From assembly GCA_028551475.1 (NCBI GenBank), contig CM052355.1, positions 3,162,001 through 3,226,000 on the forward strand: DNA of 64,000 bases, read 5' to 3'. Shown here in pieces: positions 35,860 through 46,799 of this stretch. A program made the translations under genes and the position numbers. Every line of letters begins with the position of its first letter. The first letter of the stretch is position 1. Under the pieces are notes generated by a model. That model ran no database searches. It worked only from the letters and a program-made list of their open reading frames with translations, and was not told the origin of the DNA. The DNA comes from Casuarina equisetifolia (lineage: Eukaryota > Streptophyta > Magnoliopsida > Fagales > Casuarinaceae).

Positions 35860-36091
35860 TGTTGACACCTACGTGAAAGTCTACGTGACTAAGGTCACGT
35901 CAGCATTTGAGTACCTTGTGTAGTCATAGGGGTACCCTCACTTGTATATGTTACCGTAGCTCTGTCTTTTATATATTTGTACACAATACACCTATATTGA
36001 ATAGAGAGAGAAATACATTTTTCACAGCTTCACCTACTCTGTTTTCTTTATTTATTCGGCACATGTTTTCCACCAGATAATCACTTCGACT
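35860..36091. mobile_element. Candidate solo LTR, 232 bp
   Basis: Inserted between TAGCC (35855-35859) and TAGCC (36092-36096); the unoccupied site is at 25795-25799. It starts TGTTGACACC and contains TTTATATATTTG, a promoter-like word, and ACACCTATATTGAATAGAGAG. The right end is not a clean CA, so the last bases may be non-LTR. Confidence 0.6.
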
Positions 36092-37149
36092 TAGCCCCTT
36101 AGCTTGCTTGTACTATTTTATATGTCAGGAGGATCCCCTTCGTTGGCGTGGTATGCTTTTGTAGAATACGAGTACATGATGGTGATAGACAAGTCTCTTC
36201 CTCTACATTTACCTTCGACCCTTAGCCACATCTGAACGGGAATATGCCGCGTTGGCTTGGCTTTACGTAACAAAAAATCACATGGGGCTGCCAAGAAAAC
36301 AAGAAAGAAAAAGAAAACAATTATAACTTGGCCTTCGATAATGATAATTAAGAAATGTGCTATAAGTTTTTAGGTTGGGAGAAAGTACAAGATGACAGAA
36401 GGCAACTTTTGGGTTTATCTTTATTTTTCTATTTTGGTAGTTGTTCTCAAGAAGTTTGCTTAATTTTTTGTCACTGAAAATTCGTTGCTTGAATTCAGAT
36501 TTGATTAGGCTGTAGAAGGGCAACAATTTTATTTTATTTAGCTTATTTGTGAATAATTATGATCAAGTTACTGTCGCATCTCAACTTTCAGGCGTTCAGG
36601 CTAGAAAGTAGACGGTAACTACGAAGCCCGTTTCTGATTCCCCATTTTCTCAGAAACAGAGAGCAACGGCGTCTACGAGAGCAATGCATGTATAAAGTTG
36701 CGTTGGGAATCTGGTGACGGCTTGTCACGGCGAATCCGAAGAATGACAATTGGGGTAGATTCAGTTCCTTACGTATATGTCATATACAAGTCTCTTTCTC
36801 CGACATTTACCTTAAACCCTTTCCAACGACAAAACAGGGACCTTTCCGACTGTTGATTTGCTCTTTTGGATTCAGTTGCATAGATTTGTGAACCTCTAGA
36901 GTATTGACGTATCATATAAAGCAGCTTCTCCTTTGTTTAACAAAATCTTGCGAAGAATCTATGCAGACTGTTACGCTGCTGCGTAACACGCAGGGGTAGT
37001 GCCCATGAAAATAAAAAGTGCATCGTGCACGTTAACACAAAACAGAACACGCGTAATGAGAGCGCTAGCCCATCATGAGAATAACTTGGTCAATACCTTC
37101 TTCTACGTTACCCAAAATAAGTGGCTGCCTTATCCACGACTAAAGCAAG
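36092..37149. other. Q flank and P block edge; no gene
   Basis: Third occurrence of the GTAGAATACGAGTACAT segment, then a unique AT-rich stretch (36280-36560), then the P block edge matching 26090-26640. Nothing coding. Confidence 0.5.
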
Positions 37150-38240
37150 GCAGCATCTAAAAGCATACCCAACTCAATATAGATCAGAATAATCACCCCT
37201 GATATCTCTAATGGCTTCTGGAACAAGAGGGTAGTCCACTATGTCAAAATTGTTAAAGTGTTTGTCCCCCACTAGTAAAGTAGCTCATCATTTATGGTCT
37301 TATAAGTGTCATGTCCCTATGCTGCATAAGTGCCATGGTCCTAGACGTAGATAGAGATACATCCACACCTAGATAGTAATCATGACAAGAACCAATTGGA
37401 GGGAGGATCATCATCGAGACCTTGTAAAGGGATAAGGATAGCACTACTAATAAAGCTAAGAAACTCGACATTCGGGACCAATGTGAGACAATCTCCAACA
37501 CCCTCCCTGCTTGTGCAACCCGCCAAGGACAAACAAACAACTAGGGGGAGGGCCATCATCGGGACCGCCCGGGACCAAACATGCTTTGATACCATATAAG
37601 AAGCGGGCCTAATTCCCTTAGAAGGCCTTGTAAGGAAGTAGGAATAACGCTACTCATAAAGCCAAGAAATTCGACATTTGGGACCAATGGAGGACAATCT
37701 CCAATAGGTATTTTTTGGGAAAAGCCAACTATGTGGCCCGGTTGCTTACAAAAAATAGGGAACGGCCAGCATTCATGCAGTTACCAGATTCCGAAACCTT
37801 GCAAACATGTTTCTCCACTCCTGTAAAATCCAGGAGGGTATTGAGACTTCCCATTCAAAAGGATGGATCAAACACCTTTTCCTTGACTTCCTACATATAA
37901 CTGCACATATGAGAACTAAAAAGAATTCTAGAGTTTGGTTCTAAGGTGAAAAAGAACAAGATTGCTGAAATCCAAGTATGTTCTGTGTTTGTTGTTTTGT
38001 TATATATCAATTTTAATGGAAAAAAAAATAAGCCTTGTATTATTGCTAGAAAATTGGTCCTCAATACCAACGAAGGAACATACAACATGCAGCCAAGTTC
38101 GGAGCAGCTCTCCTTGACTGACAAGCCCATGTTGGGTGAAACTTTAAGAATTGTGAACGTCATTCGTAATGGCCATCAATTAAAATGCATGTTTTTTAGT
38201 TTAGCCATTATGCTTGTGGCTTACCTGTGCTGCATTGGTT
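37150..38240 (-). pseudogene. TM-gene stub Z2, with TRIM insertion
   Basis: Second copy of the stub at 890-1620: last-exon scraps on both sides of the 37245-37740 insertion and the exon 8 edge at about 38180-38240. No open frame. Confidence 0.65.
37383..37706 (-). mobile_element. TRIM-type miniature LTR retrotransposon
   Basis: Read on the minus strand: a 5' LTR of about 111 bases starting TATTGGAGATTGTC (37706), then TGGTATCAAAGCATG (37594-37580), an initiator-Met primer site, then a 75-base interior, a purine tract GCAGGGAGGG (37510-37501), and a 3' LTR starting TGTTGGAGATTGTC (37500) and ending at about 37383. No protein is encoded. Target duplication not identified. Confidence 0.65.
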
Positions 38241-38886
38241 AAGATCACTTCATCATCAGCACAGCACGAGGGATAATGAATTGACTAAATTTTAAATAAT
38301 GGTCCAAAATGGTGAATTTAGAAAGGAAATCGTCGCATAGTTTCTAAAAATAAAAGTTAAAATGATATAAAAACAAAACCAGAAAAGTGGGCTATTTTCT
38401 TTTATAAGTGGCTTGCCTTTTACCATGGCTACTGATCAATAGGAATAAACTAAATTAATTAATCCATTTATTTTTTATATAGTAGTTAAGTATTGATATT
38501 GACTCTCGTTTCTATCTCTTAAGACCGTCATTTTTATGGTATTAGTTGAAATCAATCAGAGTTTTCTTGTACAGCACGGCTGTTAATTGGGTTGGATTAA
38601 GAGGAAATAGCATCGACCATTAAAAGAAAAACTATGAAAGACATAGACTTGGTAATAACAACTAATATAATCAACCAACGTTTGAACAAATTAAGTCATT
38701 TAAACCATAACCCAGGTAAAATCGCACCACATTGTTGAAATGCATCCAAAAACTATGCATTCAATTTCCCCATGGAGCAATCTCGAAACTTTTCCCATTC
38801 CCAAAAGTGAAAAAGAACACGATCTCGTACATACAAGTTCCAGATTCTCAACAGAGGAAAGAGAGGGAGAAAGCAAGTTCATACGA

Positions 38887-39171
38887 TCAGGAAACCGCAA
38901 CCCGAATATGGCCATCGCCATTCATCAAGCTGAACCTGGTCGGTCTGGGTTGGAAATTCCTCCTCCGTCGATGATCTAGCTTGAGCGCTTGATGATCTGC
39001 ATGAGAACGTCGTGACAGCATGGTCTACCTTGGATTTGATATCATAGACATTGAATTTGCTGGAAAGATTGAGAGAGCCCCGGTGGAGGCTGCAGCGTAA
39101 AGAGCCCGGGTGACTGGTGGGAGAGCACAGGCACGTCCTTGAAGAAGAAAAGAAGAACCATTCGTTGCCAT
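38887..39171 (-). pseudogene. Dead copy of the serine-rich CLCSPT gene
   Basis: Same gene as 2212-2478. The ATG at 39171 is conserved, but one T is missing from the run in the serine-coding segment directly after it, and a 20-base difference near 39015 puts the conserved RRRRNFQPRPTRF block in another frame. A 111-codon open frame across this place joins the pieces in wrong frames and should not be taken as the protein. Confidence 0.65.
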
Positions 39172-39659
39172 GGATGCGCTGCTGTGCATGTGCTTCATCT
39201 CCCGGCGCTTTCACTCCTGTCTATTCATTCTTCGGTCTCAAGCTAAGAACGCTGCCGAGGTAACAAAGCAGTTTCATCAACTTTTTCCATTTTTCCATTC
39301 TACTCGAATATCTGATTACCAGTTACACCCTTGTCTTGTCCCGGTTTATAAATATTAACCAAGGTTTCTTGTCTGTCGAATTGAACAAGACAGAACAGAT
39401 CATAATTGCATGCCAGGTTATTTAGTCGTTAATGAATGACTTCATTTATAGCCTTCTGGAAGTCCCGTCTCTACGATCAGTTTGATCCTATGATTTTGGT
39501 GTTAATCTGATAATAAATAATAATGTTGTTTTTGTCAGATCACACTTGCAAAGCACTAATGAAAAAGAAAAAGGGAAAATCAAGAAACGTTCTCGAACAC
39601 TTTACCATGCATCCCGTGGCCGCAACAAAAGGTCATTTTGAATTGTGGGTTTCTATTGT
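39172..39659. other. P block spacer; no gene
   Basis: Counterpart of 2479-2975, non-coding. Confidence 0.5.
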
Positions 39660-40159
39660 TGATGAAGCAGCCCTTAGTGCAATCAAATGGAAACGGTGCT
39701 GGAAGTAATAGGATGCCACATCATCTCAACATAGGATCCAAGTCAGCCTTCACAAAGTATGAATCAAGAGGCACCGTGATATCATACGTGACCTCCGCTG
39801 GATCAAAACATGATCTCAATTGTGATAACATTACCTGCACAGCAAGTCAGCCAGGAGGCTATTTACACGTTGGTATAAGACGCATTAATGATGTGTCAGA
39901 GGAACTCTCCTCCAGTAGAGTCGGCAGTCAAGTCTACAAGAAGAAGAAGATAGGCGCCACTCTCCCTTGAAGACGTGGTGTACACTGCAAGTAAAGTCCT
40001 TGGTACTGTGTAATCCTAACTCTATAAATAAGACGTGTGAAAGACTTAACTTACGGTTTTCTGACGTGAGGAACTTTGTAAGGCCTTAAGAGCCCCCCTT
40101 TTGTTATAAATAATACCTACGTATGTGTTGTGTGGTACCGCTGTTTCTTAGTCTTCATC
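39660..40159. mobile_element. 500-bp insertion with 9-bp target duplication
   Basis: Present only in this copy of the P block. TTCTATTGT stands before (39651-39659) and after (40160-40168), and once at 2967-2975 in the other copy. The ends read TGATGAAG and CTTCATC, a 7-base inverted match. It contains TATAAATAAG-like words near 40023. A 9-bp duplication suits a Mutator-like non-autonomous element, but TG-start and promoter-like words also allow an LTR fragment. Class unresolved. Confidence 0.65.
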
Positions 40160-40798
40160 TTCTATTGTCAGGTAGTCTATGCAGAAAAGTCGGTCAGATT
40201 CTATGATCCAAATCTTCTTATCTGCCACAAGCTTGCACGAGAGTAACAAGCTCCTCACATGTCAGTCCTACTAGTCCACAGTGCCAAATTCCACACTTAC
40301 CTCTCTCTCACTTTCCTACGTTTTTTGTTACTTCTAATGAAGAAAAAGGGTATTCTCTAAAGCACTTTTGGGTGTTGACTTAATTCTCTGCTTCAATGCA
40401 CAGAATCACGGTTCTTTCTAGTGTTGGTGTGATGGGATTTGACATAGATTTGTAAAGTTCTAGAGCATTGATGCCACGTAAAAATCAGAATACCTTCAAA
40501 GCCATAAAATGTGTCTTAAGATTGAAACATGTGGAGGACAAAAGTTCTATGTGCGAAAATAAGATCATTTTAAAATAAATAAAAGAATAATTCTCTATTT
40601 TTTTTAACTAATTTTGAGATTGAATTATAAATTTATTTATAATATAGTATTAGAATTGACTCTATCATACTCTATACAATCTTGGCTTGTAAAAGTCTTA
40701 TAACAAAAATAAAAGTTTTGGCAAGATAGATAAAAAAAAATATATATCTTAGAAGTCTTAATCATTATGTCAAAAGTCCTAGAGCTAAAGGTTATTAG
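40160..40798. other. P block end and TM-D 3' flank; no gene
   Basis: Counterpart of 2976-3786 and of 10040-10372. AT-rich, non-coding. Confidence 0.5.
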
Positions 40799-41048
40799 GA
40801 TTTTTGGTGAAAAGGTAATTTGTATTAATATATATTAAAGTACAAAAGCATAGGGGCATATTCCAGTATTACAAAAGTCACCATATCTATGAAAAGATGG
40901 AAGTTGGAAGCCTCCAAATCTTATTCAAAATAGCATTACATTGAGAAGATTTTATATTTTTAAACAAAGAAGCTCTCCCTTTGTTTTCCCTTGAAAACGT
41001 CTTCTATTTTATTTAGCCCATATACAATAAATACAAGCTAAGAAAAAA
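40799..41048 (-). mobile_element. LINE 3' tail, inverted
   Basis: A 250-base LINE tail in minus orientation, matching the reverse complement of the end of 19010-20105. AAAGGTTATTAG flanks it (40787-40798 and 41049-41060); the unoccupied site is 10373-10384. Confidence 0.85.
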
Positions 41049-41143
41049 AAAGGTTATTAGCATTATATATCATCACCAACTTGAGTGATCATAAGCCCAA
41101 GTCCACCATGATCATATGATCATCACAAATGAGCCTTTAATTT

Positions 41144-41371
41144 TTAATTAAATAGTTGGATTCCCCTTGTCCGTACTAGTTTTGAGTCGACTATTCGACT
41201 CTTGGGGAAGACCGCCGAGGCGGTCCTTCCCAATCCGTCCCCCGACTGGCATGCGGTGACTCACTCTCGCCGCGGGAGCAGCTCGAGCAGTCCACTGACA
41301 GCCGACGGGTTCGGGACTAGGACCCTCGTGCCCAGCCCTTAAAGCCAATCCTTTTCCCGAGGTTATCGATT
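41144..41371 (-). rRNA. Truncated 25S rRNA fragment (non-functional)
   Basis: The minus strand matches an internal region of plant 25S rRNA: GCTGCTCCCGCGGCGAGAG, then GGGGGACGGATTGGGAA, then the GACAAGGGGAATCC..TTTAATTAA end. About 228 bases, GC-rich against AT-rich surroundings. Several differences look like C-to-T decay at CpG sites. It lies inside a LINE insertion and cannot give a functional rRNA. Confidence 0.9.
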
Positions 41372-42172
41372 TGTTTACTCCATAATGAGCCTTTTGAGAG
41401 ATTAATGAGAACCCCAGTAATGTAGTTGAATATAAAAGGTACCATGGCTTGGAGTTGGCGGGGTCTACTCAAGTTAAGGCCTACATTTACCTTTGTTCTC
41501 TCGAGTCCTACATATTGTTGCTAAAAGATTTATAATGATCTTCAGCAAGTTAGAGAAATAGTGGATTGGTATAATTTAATTTGGACAGGTGGCATTAGCA
41601 AACATAATTTCATTGGATGGCTTATTTGTAGGGATAGACTTTCTATAGCAATAGAAATTGTATGATGGCTTCCTTCGGTAAACATATATTGTGATTTTTG
41701 TCAATCTCATTTAGAAAATAGAAGTCATATCTTTTTTGAATGTACATGGACAAGGATGATTTGGAAAAGTATTTTTACTCAGAATGGAATCCGACATGAC
41801 ATTGGAGGATGGAATGAAGAACTACAATGGATGATCAAAGCAATAAAAGGAAGGGATTTAGTTGCCAAACTTCTCAAGATATCTTTTTTAGCTTGTATTT
41901 ATTGTATATGGGCTAAATAAAATAGAAGATGTTTTCAAGGGAAAACAATGGATATCCTTATTCTCTTAACGAAAATAAAAAAGATAGTACAATGGAGAGT
42001 TTCTTTGTTTAGAAATATAAAATCTTCTCAATGCAATATTATTTTGAATGAGATTTGAAGACTTTTAACTTCTATCTTTTCATAAATATAGTGACTTTTG
42101 TAATACTTGGGTATGCTCCTGTGCTTTTGTACTTTAATATATATTAATACAATTTACCTTTCTACCAAAAAA
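41144..42172 (+). mobile_element. Chimeric LINE insertion carrying antisense 25S rRNA
   Basis: Bounded by AAATGAGCCTTTAATTT at 41127-41143 and 42173-42189 (unoccupied site 10451-10467). From left: antisense 25S rRNA (41144-41371), about 37 bases of LINE ORF2 in inverted orientation (41372-41408, reverse complement of 19269-19305), then LINE in direct orientation (41409-42160, zf-RVT tail and 3' UTR) and a poly-A. The single outer duplication shows one insertion event. The LINE frame is broken. Confidence 0.85.
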
Positions 42173-42271
42173 AAATGAGCCTTTAATTTCTAAACGGACT
42201 TTTAAGTTAGATTATATACCTATATCTAGTAAAAGAAAATCTTGTGAAAAATTTACAATAATTACAGTGCT

Positions 42272-45200
42272 TTACTTGAAGGCTTTGTATCCTGTTGAAT
42301 TAGAATGCGTAGTTAAAGCTCTGAATTGCTTATACGAATGAGATCGCCTTTGTCTTGCACAAAGAAGCCATAAGAGGATAGAAAAGAAGATTGCAGCTAA
42401 AACCACACCCAACCCAACACAGATTCGTTTACTGTCTGCCTCATGCCTGAACAGTAACCACCACTGATATCTTTTATGGCTTCACGAACAAAAGTGCAGT
42501 TCACTAAGTTAACAAGGAACGGCCATAATGGTACAGAGCATTGCACACGTTTACTACAACCACCATCTGCTTGTAAAAATTAGGGGTCAAACCGCCCACA
42601 CTAATGCAGTCAGATTCAGAAACTTTGCAAACATATTTTCTCCACTCCTGCAAAACACACGAGGAGAATACCAAGATTTCCCATGAAAAGATTGGATCAA
42701 ATACCTTTTCCTTCACATCCTACAAATAGTTGGCACATATGAGATCCGATTTTTGAGATTTGTTGTGTATTCTAGTTGTTAATATACATTAAGTGTTTTT
42801 TTATCATCTTGCTACCACTGTGTCAAAAGATTAGGTCTGATGGGTGTTTCATAAGATTTTACTTTAAGATCATAACATTCCACTATGCTTCCAAATCAAA
42901 AGACCTATTGGTGTAGTGGTAGCAGGATGATAACATGTTTCCTCTCATACAAATCAGTTTTCAGGTATAAAATTGGTTCTCAAATCTATTGAAGAAGTAT
43001 ACAATATGCATCTGATTTCGAAAAAGTTGTCCTTAATGAAGAAGCTCATCTAGGGTGAAACTTTAAGAATCATGAATTATAATGGTCGCCAATTGGAAAT
43101 ATTTCTCAAATCACTAATTATTTAGAGATCTCAAAGGAGGTTCAACAAGAAGTTATAGCAAAGGGATCAACTTGAAATTGCAAGTTTATGAGTTTAGCCA
43201 TAATAGTGATATGCTAGTTGTAGCTTACCTATGCTGCATTGGTTAAGTTCACTTCACCCTTAGCATATTTCCTCATATTAGGAAGATAAGGATTGCAGAG
43301 AAGAGGGACCAGCGGACTAGGCTGGCTGTGATTAAGTTCACTTTTGGACGAGTTGGGCACAATTTTGACGAACTTGTTAACATTACCAACCAATTGGGAA
43401 GTGACATCTTTGGTTTTAGACAAGGTTTCTTGGGCCGTTGCGTTGTCAAGACATGGAAGAAAATGATCCATAGCTGAGTTAGCTCCAGGGTTTTCGAGCC
43501 ATTGATCCATTGCAACACATGTATCTGCTATCACACAGGAACGTGGAGAGCACATATTAGATAAACAATTGTAAAAGAATAGATCCAACCAAAAGTTACT
43601 GCATCCTTTGCAGTCATAATAAGATGGATGATAGCAGAGGTAGCAGATCAATTTATGGTAACAGCTACAAAACTTACTTATTGAAGATGAGAAATACACC
43701 AAACAAAACAAGTGTTAGTGTGACGAGAATCCACCCAAGAATCACCTATCTTTAGTTATTAATCCGTTTAATCAGCAAACAAAGAATCAAATAGGGAACA
43801 CTATCAGTTGTCAAAAAGCTTTATATGATCTCAAAGGAAATTCACATGCTAGAAAAAGTGGGAAACACACTCACGTGTACACTAGAAACTTAAGGCCGAA
43901 AACTGAAAATGTTGTAGGCAGTGACGACAACAAAAGTATGAGGGAAGACATTTATGGCATGCCAATAAGAGAAAAGTAAGCGTTGAATTGAAACAAGCAA
44001 TAGCCTTACAAAAACCAAGGAGGGCCAAGAACAACATTACATCAGCAACCATGATAAGACCCACTTTCCTGCGGAGAATATCAACAAATCAAATCGATGA
44101 TAAGAAAATAGGTTGGAAAGATGCCGTTTCAATTGGTATTTACTCACCTATAGTCCAAAACTTTTCAAATGTCCTTTGAATGCTTATATGTTTCCTTTAA
44201 AAAAGTGTGAGAAGAACTGTTGAACATTCTTTGTACTTTACTAATGCATTCTTGGACATGAGGAGGAAGAAGAAATTGAAACACCTAAACTTCTTTGGCC
44301 ACAGCAAGATGATTCGACACATGCCGTAGATTCTGCACTACAGTATCTACTTCACATGAAACACTTTGCAGTGTGCCAGTTGTGCTACCATGAAACTTTT
44401 GCTGTCGATGAAGAGAGCAATACACCCAGTGTTGAAACCACAAATCAAATTGACAAATAAGTTGCATAAAATCAGCTCTCTCATTTACACACGTCTAGAC
44501 ATGTGGAAGCTTGTAATCAGATTCCAGGGGATGGAGAAGCCAAAACCCACGTTGCAGCGACTTTGAAGAATGTGAGGAAGATGAGGGAAAGTGCAGAAGT
44601 GTTCCGATAGTAGCCATAACGTTGTTGATGGCAACAAAAATAGTAGAGGCCGATTATAAACAAGCACAGGCCAAGTACCAGAAACCAAATTGCCGCAATT
44701 AGGAACAAAGGAGCACCAGTAAACCCAGCAGACTGTATTAAAATCAGTGTTAAAATGCTAAATTTCCACAAACCAATTATAAGTTAATATAAAAGAAAAG
44801 CTTGTTAAGTAAACTAAAAATTGATAAAGATCATTAAGCTTTCAAAATATCATAAGGATAAAAAGATTAAGAAAGCTTAAGGATTTAAGAATACAAAGGT
44901 TGGCAAAACCAAGCAAATCCTTGATGATAGAAAAAGATATAATCTATGAAAGTACCACGTAATCTAACAAAGAATACTAAACAATATGGCCTAAAAATAT
45001 AGAATTGAACTACAATTATGGAAGTGGAAAGAAAAAGGCAACATAATGGGAACTACAGAAACTCAAAACAAAGTAATGATGGTTCGTGATATTCCATCCA
45101 CCCTCGTAATATGGAAAATGGTCAAAAGGTCTCTCCTATGCGTTCGTTCTGTAGCCAATATCAGAGATGTATTCTTTGCAGTTTTAGAGATTTTATCCCC

Positions 45201-45663
45201 CAGAAGATACCTCCGCGCACCCCATGAAGCAACAATGTAATCATCCCCATCTCGCATATCTTCAAGTGATGAATCATGGCATAGTTAACAGAGTATACAA
45301 GGACACATTGGTTAGAAAAGAGTTCTTGATCAAACCATTGAAAAGACAACTTTTAAGTGCTATTTGGTGAGCCTTCTGGAAGAATTTTAAAGATTAGCAT
45401 TTATGTGATATAAGATTAACAGAGAAAATGATGCATGGATGAACAAACTAAGTCCTTGAGCACTCATACGCTTAGCTTGGCATGCTGGAAGTACTTTTAA
45501 TCTCATAGACAAGAAAATTTTTAATTGCTAAGTGAGAGATACCTTGAACAAGAGCCGTTGATGCTTGATGATATTGAGTAGCTCCATGAGTGACAGGAAG
45601 GGTTGAGAAAACAAGAAAGAGAGTCATTAGCAGAAGGAAATGCTGTGATTTGAAAAAGAACAT
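42272..45663 (-). pseudogene. TM-D, dead copy of the membrane protein gene
   Basis: All nine exons can be found in order, from ATG 45663 (exon 1 45543-45663) to a changed stop region at 42272. Lesions: a one-base loss in exon 2 after THRRD (near 45125), a one-base loss in exon 4 (near 44405), CAG to TAG after VAKEV (near 44288), TAG at the end of exon 8, and a one-base loss in exon 9 (near 42520). Exon borders still have GT..AG, so a spliced but useless transcript is possible. Confidence 0.88.
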
Positions 45664-46799
45664 GGCCCTATCGTCTTGTCTTTTGTTTGGTTTTTCTACC
45701 AGGAAGAGAGGAGTACTTGATAAGATGAATGATCTTATAGGATTTCTCCGAAGCGAGATGCAAAGGATGTAGATTTTAGTACCTCGTTTTATTTCGTTAT
45801 CTAGTTCATACAAATGCTTGGTTTTGGCTTTTTGCAGAGGAATTATTACATCTACAGTTTGAACGTTGAACTGCACTTTTGGTAGGATGCTTCTTCCTTG
45901 TACTTTGCTTTTGTCCTTTACTTCACAATGATGTTAAAAATATGCAGAATACATTTGTTGTCCCGAATAAAGTAAAACATAACGACAGTGATAACTACAT
46001 AACAAATTTATATTCCATATGTAAATGAATTTGAACTGTTGATAAATCCGATGATCTAAAGTTAGATTTGATTAATAACTTTAACTAATATTAATTTGAT
46101 TATAGCTAGTTATATTGTAAGGAATTGTGCATTTTACTTTCTATTGATGCACCATAGCCGCATTGCTAAAATCCACTTCACTAGTAATGCTTGTGCATTA
46201 AGTTTGTTAATAGTTGATAGAATCTTTTTTTATAAATCATGATTCCAAACTCATTCTTTAACAATGTGAGAACTATTGTTCATATCTCAACAACCCTTTC
46301 ACCATGATAATCTACCCTTTAGACTAATTGTGGTGTTGTTTAACTACATTGACTCACCTTTGAAGAATATGAGTGCTAATGAGGAATTTAGACTTTAATA
46401 CCATATTAAGAACTAACTTTAATACCACTACTTAATTCAAAAATTAACTTTAAGAGTTAGTAAAATTTCCTTTCAATTAATTAGGATTCTAAATTCATTT
46501 CTTAATAATATAAGAACAATTGTCTCCATCTCAGCAAAATTTAGGATATCAAACTTGTTCATGAGGTCGACCAAAGGGGCCTCGTGTTGTCCTGACAGAG
46601 AAGAATTGGGAAGAAAGCTCTATGAGCATGTTCCTCTTCTTGCATTTGGGCAAGATAATGCAGGTTATCAAAATTGATTGTTCTTTAATCCTCATATTTT
46701 CCTGTCACAAAACTTGTTTTTCAGCAGGACTATTGAGAGGAAGAATCCAAACAAACGAACATGTCGGTTAAAAGCCTTGTACTCCTTTGGATTTTAGTC
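45664..46799. other. TM-D upstream region and spacer; no gene
   Basis: Diverged copy of 13991-15129. The 134-codon frame at 45472-45876 is exon 1 read through into its leader. Confidence 0.6.

Noticed and set aside
37292-37540. 82-codon frame and overlapping frames
   Set aside because: Inside and beside the TRIM element, with no protein-like conservation.
38879-39214. 111-codon frame over the second serine-rich copy
   Set aside because: It joins the CLCSPT block to the wrong frame of the C-terminal block and starts upstream of the conserved ATG; treated as a pseudogene.
39638-39970. 110-codon plus frame
   Set aside because: Mostly within the unit-specific insertion, no recognisable domain, starts outside the element.
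41148-41348. 66-codon frame with Arg/Gly/Pro-rich product
   Set aside because: Lies wholly inside the 25S rRNA fragment.
45472-45876. 134-codon frame including TM-D exon 1
   Set aside because: The extra N-terminal part is untranslated leader; the matching leader frames in TM-B and TM-C do not join exon 1 in frame, and the signal peptide starts at ATG 45663.
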